DNA of 64,000 nt, taken from Flavobacterium humidisoli. Lineage in GTDB: Bacteria; Bacteroidota; Bacteroidia; Flavobacteriales; Flavobacteriaceae. A program made the position numbers and the translations under genes. The stretch covers positions 4,278,001 through 4,342,000 of the forward strand of contig NZ_CP096829.1 in the NCBI RefSeq assembly GCF_023272795.1. The letters are read 5' to 3'. Of this stretch, positions 1 through 8,383 are shown one piece after another; position 1 is the stretch's first letter; the number at the start of each line of letters is the position of its first letter. The notes beneath the pieces were generated by a model. That model worked only from the letters and a program-made list of their open reading frames with translations. It did not search any database and had not been told where the DNA came from.

Positions 1-170
1 ACACTTATAATTCAACAGCTAGTCTTGGTTTAACCAAATCAGGAAACTTAGGAGGAGTTGCAACAGGCGATCCAACTTACACGTTCCAAAAACCAACTTC
101 GGCACCATATACTGTAGATCAATTAGCTTCAAGATTCCAAGGTCAGCTTGGCTTGAGATATTCGTTCTAA
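1..170 (+). CDS. C-terminal end of a probable outer-membrane beta-barrel protein (TonB-dependent receptor-like), partial
   Basis: Only the last 55 codons (first complete codon at 3) are inside the window, ending at TAA 168-170. The protein ends in the residues LGLRYSF. A C-terminal beta strand closing with an aromatic Phe is the usual end of outer-membrane barrels, and endings of this kind are frequent in Bacteroidota TonB-dependent receptors. That assignment is inferred from the tail alone; any other barrel protein is possible. Confidence 0.5.
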   Translation, partial: TYNSTASLGLTKSGNLGGVATGDPTYTFQKPTSAPYTVDQLASRFQGQLGLRYSF

Positions 171-197
171 AAATTGTGTTTTTTTTATTTTTGATTA

Positions 198-241
198 TCT
201 CCCCGTTTCTAATTGCTGAGACGGGGAGATTTCTCATTTTT
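198..241 (+). terminator. Rho-independent terminator after the receptor gene
   Basis: A perfect 9-bp stem (TCTCCCCGT at 198-206 with ACGGGGAGA at 221-229) is followed by a T-rich stretch. It lies about 28 nt past the stop codon at 170, as expected for the end of the upstream transcript. Confidence 0.75.
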
Positions 242-289
242 AAGTATATTGATAGCTTTATAGAACTACAATAAGACCAATAAAAAATT

Positions 290-340
290 CCAGAGGAGCG
301 ACATGTTTCTCTACAACCTAAATATATGTTGCTCCTCTGG
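290..340. repeat. Palindromic intergenic repeat (GCTCCTCTGG family)
   Basis: Arms 290-304 and 326-340 are inverted copies (CCAGAGGAGC... and ...GCTCCTCTGG) with one G/U-type mismatch. The right arm and the following AGCTTT reappear at 8148-8167, and a decayed copy lies around 378-396. Repeats of this kind between genes are common in Flavobacterium; no transposase is associated. Confidence 0.6.
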
Positions 341-431
341 AGCTTTATGCTGTAAACATTTATCTTTTGCTATAAATATTTCGCTTCTTTGAAGCTTACA
401 AGAAAAGCTTTCTTTTGCGACAATCTTTCTT

Positions 432-2210
432 TTACAATAAAGTTTCCTCATTATTAGGATCAAAACTCCCTTTATCTGGATATTTAATGCTATCCTTTAA
501 TTCTTCTACTCGTTTTGGATCAAACTTAGGCAATTGCAATTCGTTATTTTCTTTCCACTTTTTAACTGTCTCAGAAATTTCATCTGCTTTTTCTTTCGAA
601 AAAGGAATATCGCGTGCCATGTATAATGTTTGTGACGGATAAGCCAAAGAAGTACCGCTATTTTCTATAATATCCATCATTCGCAATAAAAGATCCTCTT
701 GAACCTCTTGTGATGTCTCCACATTAATAGCTTCAATATAGGCTGTAATTTCGACTTTTAAAGCATCGGCTGTAATTCCAGTAAAACGAACGATTGGCGG
801 TGTATTTAAAACCGCTGGATGCGCGTAAAGCAAAGATCTTAATTCTACTAACAGATAGCGCATCTGATCTGGAGTGGTTTCCATTCTAAAACCAAAAATC
901 GGATTGAATATAAAACGGTCACGATGGGCAAAATTTTCTATTTTACTAGCCGAAAGCTGACCATTCGGAATTGTTACGATAGTACGGGCTGCAGTACGTA
1001 GCGTGGTGGAGCGCATTCCGATTGCTTCTACAGTTCCCTTTATATCATCAACTCGGCAATAATCACCAACACGTAACGGCTGATCTGCAATAAGGCTCAC
1101 ACTTCCAACAAAATTTTCTATTGTTTTTTGTGCTCCCAAAGCCAATGCAATCCCCCCAATACCCAGCGCAGCAAGTCCCGCTGTAACATCTACTCCAATA
1201 ATTCCTAAGATTGCAATAATTCCGATTACGACAATTGCGGCTTTCATGGTACGGCTTAAAAATAATACCGCAGATACTGCAGAAGCCCGTCCACGACTAT
1301 TCATTCTACTTCGGGTATACATGCTTACAAAATCGGTCATCCTCCAAAGCAAAATTAGAAATGCTAAAATTCCGATTGTAATTATGATAATACTAAAACG
1401 CTGGCGAACTATTATCGAAATCCCCATACGCTGTGTCGATGCCACAAATAAAATCACAGTAAGATACATTTGAACCGGCAGTGTAAAAGCATCTATAATT
1501 GCTGTTCCTTTTTCAGTATCTGCTTTTTTCCATATTTTTTGAATTAGAAAAATGAGTACAAAAACAAGAAGTCTCGACAATAAGTACGTAACCACAGCCA
1601 TTACCACCACTACTCCCCAGTGGCCAATTGGAACATTTCCTAATTTTCTATCTTTCAAAAATTTGGGTAAAACCCTATCTAAAAAAGTTTTTTCTCCGCT
1701 AATATCCGCTGCAAGAATTGCTTCTATGGTTTCAGCAGAAAAAAGCCATAAAGCAGGCTGGCTGTCATCTGATTGATTTTCTAAATAAAGTGGTATGTTT
1801 ATTTTATCTGTAGATATATTTCCAACCAAATCGATGCCCGTTGTCAAATTATCATCAAGACGTCCTAACTCTTTATTACTTAAAATTGATGACGGAGAGA
1901 AATTACCTCCCTGATCTAACAGCTGCTGAAAAGTCTTTGCTATTCGAATTCTTTCGGCTGTCTTACGGTACGAACGTTTACTTAGCACAAGATATTGACT
2001 TGCACGCAGATAATTTTGGTCACCGAGTGCTTTAATAAACCCATTTACAGTTCCTTGAGGTGTTCTTCTGCCAAGTGAATCATCTGGAACCTTAGCTGGC
2101 TCTTCTGTTGTCTTTGGAGCGCCTAAAAGCTGTGCTTCTGCCGAGAAGGGCTTTATCAACATCAAAATCAACAAGAAAAAAAACAATAAACGTTTTGTAC
2201 CTAAAATCAT
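432..2210 (-). CDS. MscS-family mechanosensitive ion channel
   Basis: The 592-aa protein starts with a signal peptide ending near AEAQ and has a soluble periplasmic part of about 180 residues. Several hydrophobic segments follow (residues ~200-360), then the conserved MscS pore-lining and beta-domain sequence GIALALGAQKTIENFVG with a downstream IADQPLRVGDYCRV. MscS channels sit in the inner membrane and release osmolytes during hypo-osmotic shock. The large N-terminal periplasmic domain makes it longer than the ~290-aa E. coli MscS and closer to the large MscS/YbdG/YnaI-type proteins. It is transcribed alone; the neighbour at 2835 is in the same direction but has its own leader system. Confidence 0.9.
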   Translation of the reverse strand: MILGTKRLLFFFLLILMLIKPFSAEAQLLGAPKTTEEPAKVPDDSLGRRTPQGTVNGFIKALGDQNYLRASQYLVLSKRSYRKTAERIRIAKTFQQLLDQGGNFSPSSILSNKELGRLDDNLTTGIDLVGNISTDKINIPLYLENQSDDSQPALWLFSAETIEAILAADISGEKTFLDRVLPKFLKDRKLGNVPIGHWGVVVVMAVVTYLLSRLLVFVLIFLIQKIWKKADTEKGTAIIDAFTLPVQMYLTVILFVASTQRMGISIIVRQRFSIIIITIGILAFLILLWRMTDFVSMYTRSRMNSRGRASAVSAVLFLSRTMKAAIVVIGIIAILGIIGVDVTAGLAALGIGGIALALGAQKTIENFVGSVSLIADQPLRVGDYCRVDDIKGTVEAIGMRSTTLRTAARTIVTIPNGQLSASKIENFAHRDRFIFNPIFGFRMETTPDQMRYLLVELRSLLYAHPAVLNTPPIVRFTGITADALKVEITAYIEAINVETSQEVQEDLLLRMMDIIENSGTSLAYPSQTLYMARDIPFSKEKADEISETVKKWKENNELQLPKFDPKRVEELKDSIKYPDKGSFDPNNEETLL

Positions 2211-2328
2211 ATTGTATCTGCTTTGGTAATGCTTATTAAAAATAAGAAATATTGAAGAAAAACAATCATCTTTCTGTAAGAAAAGACAAAATACAAAAGT
2301 CTTAAAAATAATTAGACTTTATCATTCT

Positions 2329-2835
2329 TTACATTTCTATACAAAAACCTTCCTTGCATTTCCCAAGAGCAATCCTTGAGCTTTTAACAAATTCAATTAA
2401 GCCCAATGGATATAATTTCTCCGTTAAACCTACTATTTCATCATCTGTTCCTACAGCTTCCAATATGGTGTATTCTTTCTGAATATCAGCAATTTTAAGA
2501 TCATTTTCCCGAAGCATAAATTCCATATTCAAATTTGAAACAAATACAGCTGTCGGAATTTTAAATAATACCAATTGTCTAAAAACAATTTCCTCATTCA
2601 AATGATAGTAACATATAAAAACTTCAATAATTTTCTCTATCTGTGCTACCAGATTAATGACTTGATCCAGTGTTTCATTTACTACAATTGTATGTCTGTA
2701 CATATTCTCTATTTCGCAAATAGACATATTAAGACTCAAAATCTGTATTTGTTTTCTTAAAAACATACTGGATAATTTGGTGATCAATCGTATCTGATCT
2801 TCAGAGTAGATAGTTAGAGTAAATTCGCTTTTCAT
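2329..2835 (-). CDS. Acetolactate synthase small-subunit-like ACT domain protein (IlvN/IlvH paralogue)
   Basis: The 168-aa protein has the length and layout of the regulatory subunit of acetolactate synthase: an N-terminal ACT domain (FTLTIYSEDQIRLITKLSSMF, roughly residues 5-75) and a second domain ending in the FVKSSRIALGK motif seen in IlvN C-termini. In the known complex this subunit binds the catalytic subunit and mediates branched-chain amino acid feedback. No ilvB, ilvC or ilvD lies nearby, so it is an isolated and rather divergent copy. It may have a modified ligand or partner. Two isoleucine-rich leader peptides with terminators lie directly upstream and support a branched-chain amino acid role. 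Confidence 0.75.
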   Translation of the reverse strand: MKSEFTLTIYSEDQIRLITKLSSMFLRKQIQILSLNMSICEIENMYRHTIVVNETLDQVINLVAQIEKIIEVFICYYHLNEEIVFRQLVLFKIPTAVFVSNLNMEFMLRENDLKIADIQKEYTILEAVGTDDEIVGLTEKLYPLGLIEFVKSSRIALGKCKEGFCIEM

Positions 2836-2883
2836 TTTTAAATTTTTATTTGTACTTCTTTTTTGAATGGGTTACTGAGAAAT

Positions 2884-2919
2884 AAAAAAGCCTTCCAAAT
2901 TTGACTGAGAAAGGCTTTT
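2884..2919 (-). terminator. Attenuator terminator 2 before the ilvN-like gene
   Basis: On the minus strand a perfect 9-bp stem (AAAAGCCTT/AAGGCTTTT, 2886-2894 with 2911-2919) is followed by a run of T. It lies between the second leader peptide (stop at 2947) and the ATG at 2835, about 50 nt before the gene. That is the position of an attenuator rather than a gene-end terminator. Confidence 0.75.
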
Positions 2920-2946
2920 ATGAATAGACAATAGAATCCTAACTCG

Positions 2947-3006
2947 TCATGGATAACGAATAATGATAATTGAAATAACAATGCTATTCTGAATTGATTT
3001 TTTCAT
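2947..3006 (-). CDS. Isoleucine-rich leader peptide 2
   Basis: The minus-strand ORF of 19 codons reads MKKSIQNSIVISIIIIRYP, with 7 Ile of 19 and four Ile in a row, then TGA. It lies between two intrinsic terminators and upstream of an acetolactate-synthase regulatory-subunit-like gene. This is the classic arrangement of a transcription-attenuation leader in which ribosome stalling at scarce Ile codons would prevent the following terminator from forming. No translation data are available; the call rests on composition and position. Confidence 0.7.
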   Translation of the reverse strand: MKKSIQNSIVISIIIIRYP

Positions 3007-3018
3007 AACTGCTGTAAA

Positions 3019-3047
3019 CAAAAAAACCTCCCGTTTTAGGGGAGGTT
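3019..3047 (-). terminator. Attenuator terminator 1
   Basis: On the minus strand an 8-bp GC-rich stem (AACCTCCC with GGGAGGTT, 3025-3032 and 3040-3047) with a 7-nt loop is followed by seven T residues. It begins 44 nt after the stop of leader peptide 1 and is the first of two tandem terminators before the ilvN-like gene. Confidence 0.8.
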
Positions 3048-3091
3048 CTAAATAAAATATTTTGATTTATTTGTATAACATCCCTTCACCA

Positions 3092-3145
3092 CTATCTAAT
3101 GATAATCGCGATAATAATAAAAGTGATGTTAATTATGTTTTTCAT
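3092..3145 (-). CDS. Isoleucine-rich leader peptide 1
   Basis: The minus-strand ORF of 17 codons reads MKNIINITFIIIAIIIR then TAG; 9 of 17 residues are Ile, in two runs of three. It starts about 18 nt downstream of a TATATTTG promoter element and is followed by a strong intrinsic terminator. Ile-rich leader peptides before ilv genes are established for enterobacterial attenuation; applying this to the present gene is inference. Confidence 0.75.
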   Translation of the reverse strand: MKNIINITFIIIAIIIR

Positions 3146-3162
3146 TTGCTTGGTCTGATGTG

Positions 3163-3170
3163 CAAATATA
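3163..3170 (-). promoter_or_regulatory. -7 promoter element for the Ile-leader/ilvN-like transcript
   Basis: The minus-strand sequence TATATTTG matches the Bacteroidota -7 consensus TAnnTTTG exactly. It lies between the end of the alcohol dehydrogenase gene (3210) and the start of leader peptide 1 (3145), so transcription would begin shortly before the leader ORF. No clear -33 TTG at ideal spacing was seen. Confidence 0.6.
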
Positions 3171-3209
3171 AAGTTATTTTTTAATCTGTAAATATTATTT
3201 TATTATCTT

Positions 3210-4235
3210 TTAAGGTACTAACACAGCTCTACCTTTTATTTTACCTTGTCGCATTCTTTCGTATACTTCGTTGGCATCGTCCAGTTTATGTTTTTCAATT
3301 TCAATATGAATTTTCTTTTGTCTAGCAAGACCCACCACTTCCATCAGTTCTGTTCTTGATCCCCAATACGGATTAGTCATACTCACTCCAAATGGCAAAA
3401 CATTCATACTGTACTGATAATGTCCAGCACCAAGACCTACAATGGTAAGATCTCCATCAAGACTTACCACTTTTGTCCCTAAATCTATGGTAGAAGTTGC
3501 TCCAACAAAATCAATAACCACTTTTGCTTTCTTAATTCCTGTAATTTTCTGGATTTGTTCGGCCGCATCAGCATCTTTAGAATTAATTGTAAAAGCTGCT
3601 CCTAATTCTTTTGCAAAAGCCAATTTTTCTTCGGTAACATCGCAAGCAATAATTTCGGCTCCGCTTATTTCTCTTAATATCTGTAACGCAACGTGACCTA
3701 GTCCTCCAACTCCAATTACCACAACATATTCGTCGGCCATTAATTTAGGAAGTGAACGTTTTATAGCAGAATAAGGCGTAAGCGCCGCATCAGTTAACGG
3801 AGCTGCAATAACAGGATCTAAATCAAATATAGGCACTAAAAGTCTAGAAGATGGTACTAGCATATATTCGGACATTCCGCCGTCTAATCCTAATCCGCCG
3901 CCATACGCTTGCTCAGATTGATGATCACAATAATTTTCTTTTGACTGCTGACAGGGTTTGCAATGACCACAACCCCACGGACCATAAACTAAAACGGCAT
4001 CGCCTTTTTTATATCCTTCTACATTTTCGCCAATTTCTTCGATCCATCCAGCATTTTCGTGTCCTAGAGTAAAAACGGTTCCAACAACAGTTCCCTCGTC
4101 TATAATATGCAGGTCTGAGTGGCAAACACCTGCACCTCCAATTTTTAATAAAACTTCATCACCTTTAGGAACTGGTTTTTCAAGATCATTAACAACACGG
4201 ACATCTTTGTGTCCAAAAAAACGTACTGCTTTCAT
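3210..4235 (-). CDS. Zinc-dependent NAD(P) alcohol dehydrogenase
   Basis: The 341-aa protein has the medium-chain dehydrogenase layout. Catalytic zinc ligands are C38 (in GVCHSDLH) and H59-E60 (in LGHEN). The structural zinc cysteines are C89, C92, C95 and C103. A Rossmann motif VIGVGGLGHVA lies near residue 175. It would interconvert alcohols and aldehydes in the cytoplasm. The sequence resembles the AdhP/AdhA class of prokaryotic ethanol-active enzymes, but substrate cannot be read from sequence. It is a single gene with no obvious operon partner. Confidence 0.88.
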   Translation of the reverse strand: MKAVRFFGHKDVRVVNDLEKPVPKGDEVLLKIGGAGVCHSDLHIIDEGTVVGTVFTLGHENAGWIEEIGENVEGYKKGDAVLVYGPWGCGHCKPCQQSKENYCDHQSEQAYGGGLGLDGGMSEYMLVPSSRLLVPIFDLDPVIAAPLTDAALTPYSAIKRSLPKLMADEYVVVIGVGGLGHVALQILREISGAEIIACDVTEEKLAFAKELGAAFTINSKDADAAEQIQKITGIKKAKVVIDFVGATSTIDLGTKVVSLDGDLTIVGLGAGHYQYSMNVLPFGVSMTNPYWGSRTELMEVVGLARQKKIHIEIEKHKLDDANEVYERMRQGKIKGRAVLVP

Positions 4236-4395
4236 AAAATAAACTTTTGATTACTATTCTACTAATTTACGACTTGTATTTCCTAAGTAGTTTAGTAAAC
4301 AAGTTAAGTTTATCCTAATTTATTGCTTATAATGGGCTTTAAGAGAAAATGTCCATATTTTAGAACAAGGCATTTCAGATTAATAATGGCATAAA

Positions 4396-4419
4396 AAAAG
4401 AGAGCGTATGCTCTCTTTT
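4396..4419 (-). terminator. Terminator downstream of the L,D-transpeptidase gene
   Basis: A perfect 10-bp stem (AAAAGAGAGC/GCTCTCTTTT) with a GTAT loop lies 24 nt past the minus-strand stop at 4443. It has A/T runs on both sides, so it could also work on the plus strand. Confidence 0.85.
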
Positions 4420-4442
4420 AAGTTATATTTTGCTGTTTCTTT

Positions 4443-5045
4443 TTAATAATAAACAGATAATAATATTTTAGAATTTGAACTTTCTATATATTTTGAAAGT
4501 CTATTTAAAAATTCTTGATTAACCATTGGACAGCCGTGGCTATTGATGATATAGTATTCTTTTTCATCAGATGGAACTTCTTTGTAAGAATGCAATACAA
4601 TTGCACGCTTCATAGCATTATTATTGGTTTCATCTAATCCAGCAAGTCTAAAAGCTTTACCAAATACACCTTTATATGGTTTTTCTACTGAATATCTTCC
4701 TAGTGAAGTGCAGTTAGATTCTGGAGAATTACTAAATTGTAAAATATCTCCTTTTATTCCGGTTTCAGAACCTTTTCCATGGGCTACTAAGCCTTGGTCA
4801 AGAATTTGATTGTTTTCGAGATCGTAAACAAAAAAACGATTTCTTCCTGATTTGATTTTCATATCAACAAGAAAAGCAATTTTATTGCTATACTTGTGAT
4901 TTGACGCTGTAAAAGACTTGATCTCATTTACATGCTCATTGAGCCTTGCAAATTCGACTTCGTTTAAAATTTCATCTTCGTCCCACATACTTACTGAGGT
5001 AAACGAACTTAAGGAAAATAGCAGTGCCAATAAAAATACTCTCAT
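4443..5045 (-). CDS. Secreted L,D-transpeptidase-like murein enzyme (YkuD_2 family)
   Basis: The 200-aa protein starts at ATG 5045; the longer reading from 5054 would need TTG. It has a signal peptide (MRVFLLALLFSLSSF). The C-terminal half carries the family signature with a conserved His in IVLHSYKE (~residue 152) and the catalytic-type INSHGCPM motif (Cys ~172). YkuD-type enzymes form or edit L,D-peptide bonds in peptidoglycan in the periplasm. The YkuD_2 subfamily is abundant in Bacteroidota and is little characterised. The gene is single, with its own promoter-like element and terminator. Confidence 0.8.
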   Translation of the reverse strand: MRVFLLALLFSLSSFTSVSMWDEDEILNEVEFARLNEHVNEIKSFTASNHKYSNKIAFLVDMKIKSGRNRFFVYDLENNQILDQGLVAHGKGSETGIKGDILQFSNSPESNCTSLGRYSVEKPYKGVFGKAFRLAGLDETNNNAMKRAIVLHSYKEVPSDEKEYYIINSHGCPMVNQEFLNRLSKYIESSNSKILLSVYY

Positions 5046-5102
5046 ATCCGGCAAATGTTAAGTTAATAGTTATGACTTGGGGTCATTGTTAATTTTCAGT
5101 TG

Positions 5103-5110
5103 CAAAATTA
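5103..5110 (-). promoter_or_regulatory. -7 promoter element for the L,D-transpeptidase gene
   Basis: The minus-strand sequence TAATTTTG fits TAnnTTTG and sits about 58 nt upstream of the ATG at 5045. A TTG lies further upstream but its spacing (about 15 nt) is short of the usual 19-21. Confidence 0.45.
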
Positions 5111-5301
5111 TACACAAATCTTATACAATTCCCATATCATAAGTTAAAGATATTATAAATATCTGAAAACAACAACTTTATATGTTAATTTTCGATTAAA
5201 ATACCTGATTTAATGTTGAAACGCCACATCTAGTGTTAATATTATTTCTTTCTGGCATTTATTTTTTTCTTTTTTAATAATAGTCAAAAAATAATTGCTG
5301 C

Positions 5302-5321
5302 CAAGTGAAAAAACTCACTTG
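5302..5321. other. Hairpin in the 5055-5377 intergenic region
   Basis: CAAGTGA (5302-5308) and TCACTTG (5315-5321) form a perfect 7-bp stem, 57 nt past the minus-strand stop at 5378. There is no strong T run, so terminator function for the upstream peptidase gene is only possible. Apart from this hairpin and the promoter at 5103, nothing was seen in this 323-nt gap. Confidence 0.35.
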
Positions 5322-5377
5322 ACAAAAATTATCGAAAATGTAAAGGAAATAAGTAAATTAAACTTATTTGCCCGCTT

Positions 5378-6667
5378 TTAATTCAACCATTTCATCAAAG
5401 TATCCATAATCAAATCTTGATCGTTTTCGGTAAAATCCTTTACTCTTGTAGAGTGGCTTCCCTGTGGAAGTACCATTTTAAGAGCATCAACTCCAGGTTG
5501 AGGAGTTGGCGAACAAGAAAACCAAGTATCATAACCTCCGTAGATATATAAAATACGATCTCCTCTATTTTCAACATATTTACGTACTTTTTTTATGTAT
5601 TTCGGATTGTATTTAATGACAACATCTTTAGGCGCAAATCGGGCATTAGAACTGCTTTTTACTATTGTAAGCAAATCAGCAACAGGCTCAAAATCAAATC
5701 CGTAATAACCTAACTCGCTTAAATGCTGATAGTAAGAAGGCAAATAGGCAAAAAACATTTTATCATTATAAGTTCTTACCCCCACAATCTTATTCAAGTA
5801 ATCAAATAGATCTTTTGCAGAGGCATTTACTGATGGAATTTCTTCGCACTTTCCTCCCCACTGCCAAAATGAAAACGGAAATTCTAAAACGGCATATTCT
5901 AAAGCTTCTTCCAAAGGAACTTCCGTAAATTGCATTTTTTTCTCTGTAGCATATTCTTGAAAAACTGCTAAAACCACTTCTCTATTTTTTAAAACAGCTC
6001 TCTGAAATGTCGTTATCTTGTCTCTGCATTCTAATGTTCCAACTGTTCTCGTATGCTGTATTGTTCTTGGATCTTCGCAAGTATTAATTAAGGGCGCGAC
6101 ATAAGGCATTGCAACATCTACATCATTTGGATATTTAGATTTATAAATCAGGGCTGTTTCTCCGCCTTTACTTATTCCGGTCGAAATCCATTTCCTAGAA
6201 TATATCTTTTTTAATTTAGTTACAATATCATGGTAATCTTCAATTGCCTGATCGTTAGCTAAATATTGCCATTGAATCGGATTAGGTCTTGATTTTCCGT
6301 AAAAACGATACTCAACCGCAACTTGATTGGCTTGCAACAAACTGCTTACTTCGCTTTTTATGTTTTCAGTATTATAGCCATGCGTTTCTATTACAGTTGG
6401 CCTATCAAAACCAAGATGAGAAAGATAAATATAATGCTGAAATGTGCCTTTTTCTGGATGTTTGTGATCTAAAGGTTCTTCTAAAACAAGCTGATAAGTT
6501 TCGGTATAGTTCTCTAAATTTTCAATTCGAGTTATGATAGCTTTAGGAAATAATTCATTCAGCCTTTGTTGCAGATTTGAGGGCGCTTCTTTGAGTTCTT
6601 GTGCAGCTGCTGCAAAGCAATTCAAACAAAAAAAGAGCAATGCTGTGATAAAAGTTTTTCGATTCAT
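5378..6667 (-). CDS. Secreted S37-like prolyl tri/aminopeptidase (alpha/beta hydrolase)
   Basis: The 429-aa protein begins with a signal peptide (ending near AAAAQ). It has an alpha/beta-hydrolase fold with the nucleophile elbow GISKGGE (Ser166), preceded by the VEYRFYGKSRP segment. This pattern is typical of the PS-10/S37 and S28 families, which cleave N-terminal tripeptides or prolyl bonds. Late Asp (GGYDTWF) and His (GSHSTR) motifs are candidates for the rest of the triad. It lies beside M24, M43 and DPP-IV peptidases and a hydroxyproline operon, consistent with work on proline-rich peptides. The exact specificity is inferred. Confidence 0.72.
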   Translation of the reverse strand: MNRKTFITALLFFCLNCFAAAAQELKEAPSNLQQRLNELFPKAIITRIENLENYTETYQLVLEEPLDHKHPEKGTFQHYIYLSHLGFDRPTVIETHGYNTENIKSEVSSLLQANQVAVEYRFYGKSRPNPIQWQYLANDQAIEDYHDIVTKLKKIYSRKWISTGISKGGETALIYKSKYPNDVDVAMPYVAPLINTCEDPRTIQHTRTVGTLECRDKITTFQRAVLKNREVVLAVFQEYATEKKMQFTEVPLEEALEYAVLEFPFSFWQWGGKCEEIPSVNASAKDLFDYLNKIVGVRTYNDKMFFAYLPSYYQHLSELGYYGFDFEPVADLLTIVKSSSNARFAPKDVVIKYNPKYIKKVRKYVENRGDRILYIYGGYDTWFSCSPTPQPGVDALKMVLPQGSHSTRVKDFTENDQDLIMDTLMKWLN

Positions 6668-6865
6668 TTTAACCTTGTTATTTTGAGTTTTTAAAAGTAA
6701 GTGCCATACGAAGTATAAACTGATACTATATTACCTCAGAAATATAATATTTTATCTAGTTTGCATCAACATAGGACAAAATCGAAATAATACTTTTAAT
6801 TTTATTGAAAAATTGAACTTTGCTAGAGTTTAGCCCATTTAAAATAATAACTAAAAAATAAAAAA

Positions 6866-8077
6866 ATGACAATTGGAGTTGGCGGATCAACTATAGATAT
6901 CGAATTAGGGAAAATACAAAATATGACACTTGATGTCGTACCCATTGCTTTATCGGAGTACAAACAGCGTGTAAAAAAAGCTGCTGTTTTAATGAAAGAA
7001 CATAATTGCAAAGCATTGTATGTGAATGCTGGAACTAATCTGTATTATTTTACGGGAACAAAATGGAATGCTTCTGAACGTATGGTTGGCGCAATAATTT
7101 TTGAAGATGAAACTATTGAATATATTGTTCCGAAATTTGAAGAAGGCACTTTCAAAACTTTTATGAAAGTGGAAGGAAATCTAAACTTCTGGGAAGAACA
7201 TGAAAGTCCGTACGAGTTGTTTGGAAATATCCTAAAAAGTAAAAACATCATTGATGGCCATATTGCGCTAGACGAATCAGCTTCTTTTTTTCTAATAGAT
7301 GGAGTTTCAAAAGCAAATTCGAACTTTAGTTTTGTAAATGCACAGCCCATAACAGCAGGTTGCAGAATGCATAAATCGGCTAATGAAATTGCTATTATTC
7401 AAAAAGCAAAAAACATTACAATGACCGTTCAAAAAGCAGCGGCGAGTATTTTATATCCAGGAATTGAAGTAAGCACTGTTGTAGATTTTATACACAAAGC
7501 ACATATTAAGGCTGGCATTGCATCTGGCTCTTATTTCTGTATTGTCCTATTTGGAGAAGATTCGCAATATCCGCATGGTGTTACTGCTCCTCAAAATTTA
7601 GTGGACAATGATGTTGTATTGATTGATACTGGATGTCGATTAGAAGGTTATTTGTCTGACATTACTAGAACTTATGTTTATGGAACTCCAAATGAGGAAC
7701 ACAGAAAAATCTGGAACCTAGAAAAAGCAACTCAAAAAGCAGCCTTTGATGCGGCACAAATTGGAGCTACATGTGGTTCTGTAGATGATGCCGCGCGAAA
7801 AGTATTAACACAAGCGGGATTAAGCGGTGATTATGAAATTCCGGGGTTACCACATCGCGTTGGACATGGAACGGGATTAGATATTCATGAATATCCTTAT
7901 TTGGTAAGAGGCAATCAAACCGTTTTAAAAGAAGGAATGGTGGTTAGTAACGAACCTATGATTTGTATGCCTGGACAATTTGGCATTCGTCATGAAGATC
8001 ATTTTTATATGACTGCTGATGGTCCTAAATGGTTTACCGAACCAATGCAGAGCATTGATAACCCTTTTGGTTTATAG
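6866..8077 (+). CDS. M24-family Xaa-Pro dipeptidase/aminopeptidase
   Basis: The 403-aa protein has an N-terminal creatinase-like domain (to about residue 165) and a C-terminal pita-bread metallopeptidase domain. Metal ligands are visible in order: Asp in LIDTGCRL, Asp in LSDITRTY, His in RVGHGTGLDIHEY, Glu in SNEPMI and Glu in GIRHEDHF. Such enzymes release the residue in front of proline. It lacks an obvious signal peptide, so it probably acts in the cytoplasm on imported proline peptides. It is transcribed alone, opposite to the flanking protease genes. Confidence 0.85.
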   Translation: MTIGVGGSTIDIELGKIQNMTLDVVPIALSEYKQRVKKAAVLMKEHNCKALYVNAGTNLYYFTGTKWNASERMVGAIIFEDETIEYIVPKFEEGTFKTFMKVEGNLNFWEEHESPYELFGNILKSKNIIDGHIALDESASFFLIDGVSKANSNFSFVNAQPITAGCRMHKSANEIAIIQKAKNITMTVQKAAASILYPGIEVSTVVDFIHKAHIKAGIASGSYFCIVLFGEDSQYPHGVTAPQNLVDNDVVLIDTGCRLEGYLSDITRTYVYGTPNEEHRKIWNLEKATQKAAFDAAQIGATCGSVDDAARKVLTQAGLSGDYEIPGLPHRVGHGTGLDIHEYPYLVRGNQTVLKEGMVVSNEPMICMPGQFGIRHEDHFYMTADGPKWFTEPMQSIDNPFGL

Positions 8078-8112
8078 GTTTAAAGCACTATTGAATTTAA
8101 AATTTAGAAAAG

Positions 8113-8141
8113 AGCTGTCTATTTGAAGATGGCTTTTTTTT
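8113..8141 (+). terminator. Terminator after the M24 peptidase gene
   Basis: An 8-bp stem with two G-U pairs (AGCTGTCT at 8113-8120, AGATGGCT at 8127-8134) is followed by a run of eight T. It lies 36 nt past the stop codon at 8077. Confidence 0.65.
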
Positions 8142-8146
8142 ATAGA

Positions 8147-8309
8147 TATGTCGCTCCTCTGGAGCTTTTTTAACCTTTGAGAATTGGATTTTTTATAAAT
8201 ACAACTCTCTTCCAGAGCTGTAATACTAGTTTGAAAATCCCGTAGGGATGATATATTTACAGCAATATATTATGTACCCAAAAGAGAAAACTCAGGAGGA
8301 GCGAAATAG
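8147..8309. repeat. Composite dispersed intergenic repeat
   Basis: The left end (around 8148-8167, GCTCCTCTGGAGC) matches the repeat arm at 327-346, and the right end (8290-8305) holds an inverted relative, GGAGGAGCGAAA. In between is a TCCCGTAGGGA palindrome (8238-8248) followed by an AT-rich core. There is no ORF. Both motif types look like the short dispersed repeats of Flavobacterium genomes, based on general familiarity rather than a search. Confidence 0.5.
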
Positions 8310-8330
8310 TTGATCAATTATAAACAGAAA

Positions 8331-8363
8331 AAAAGGGCTGTCTTTTTTGCAGACAGCCCTTTT
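8331..8363 (-). terminator. Strong terminator after the M43 protease gene
   Basis: A perfect 13-bp stem (AAAAGGGCTGTCT with AGACAGCCCTTTT) and 7-nt loop begins 21 nt past the minus-strand stop at 8384. It is flanked by A/T runs. Confidence 0.9.
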
Positions 8364-8383
8364 CATTTAACTAAATCAACTTA

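Noticed and set aside
8147..8309. A small insertion sequence or MITE
   Set aside because: No ORF, no clear target-site duplication, and ends only loosely inverted; called a dispersed repeat instead.
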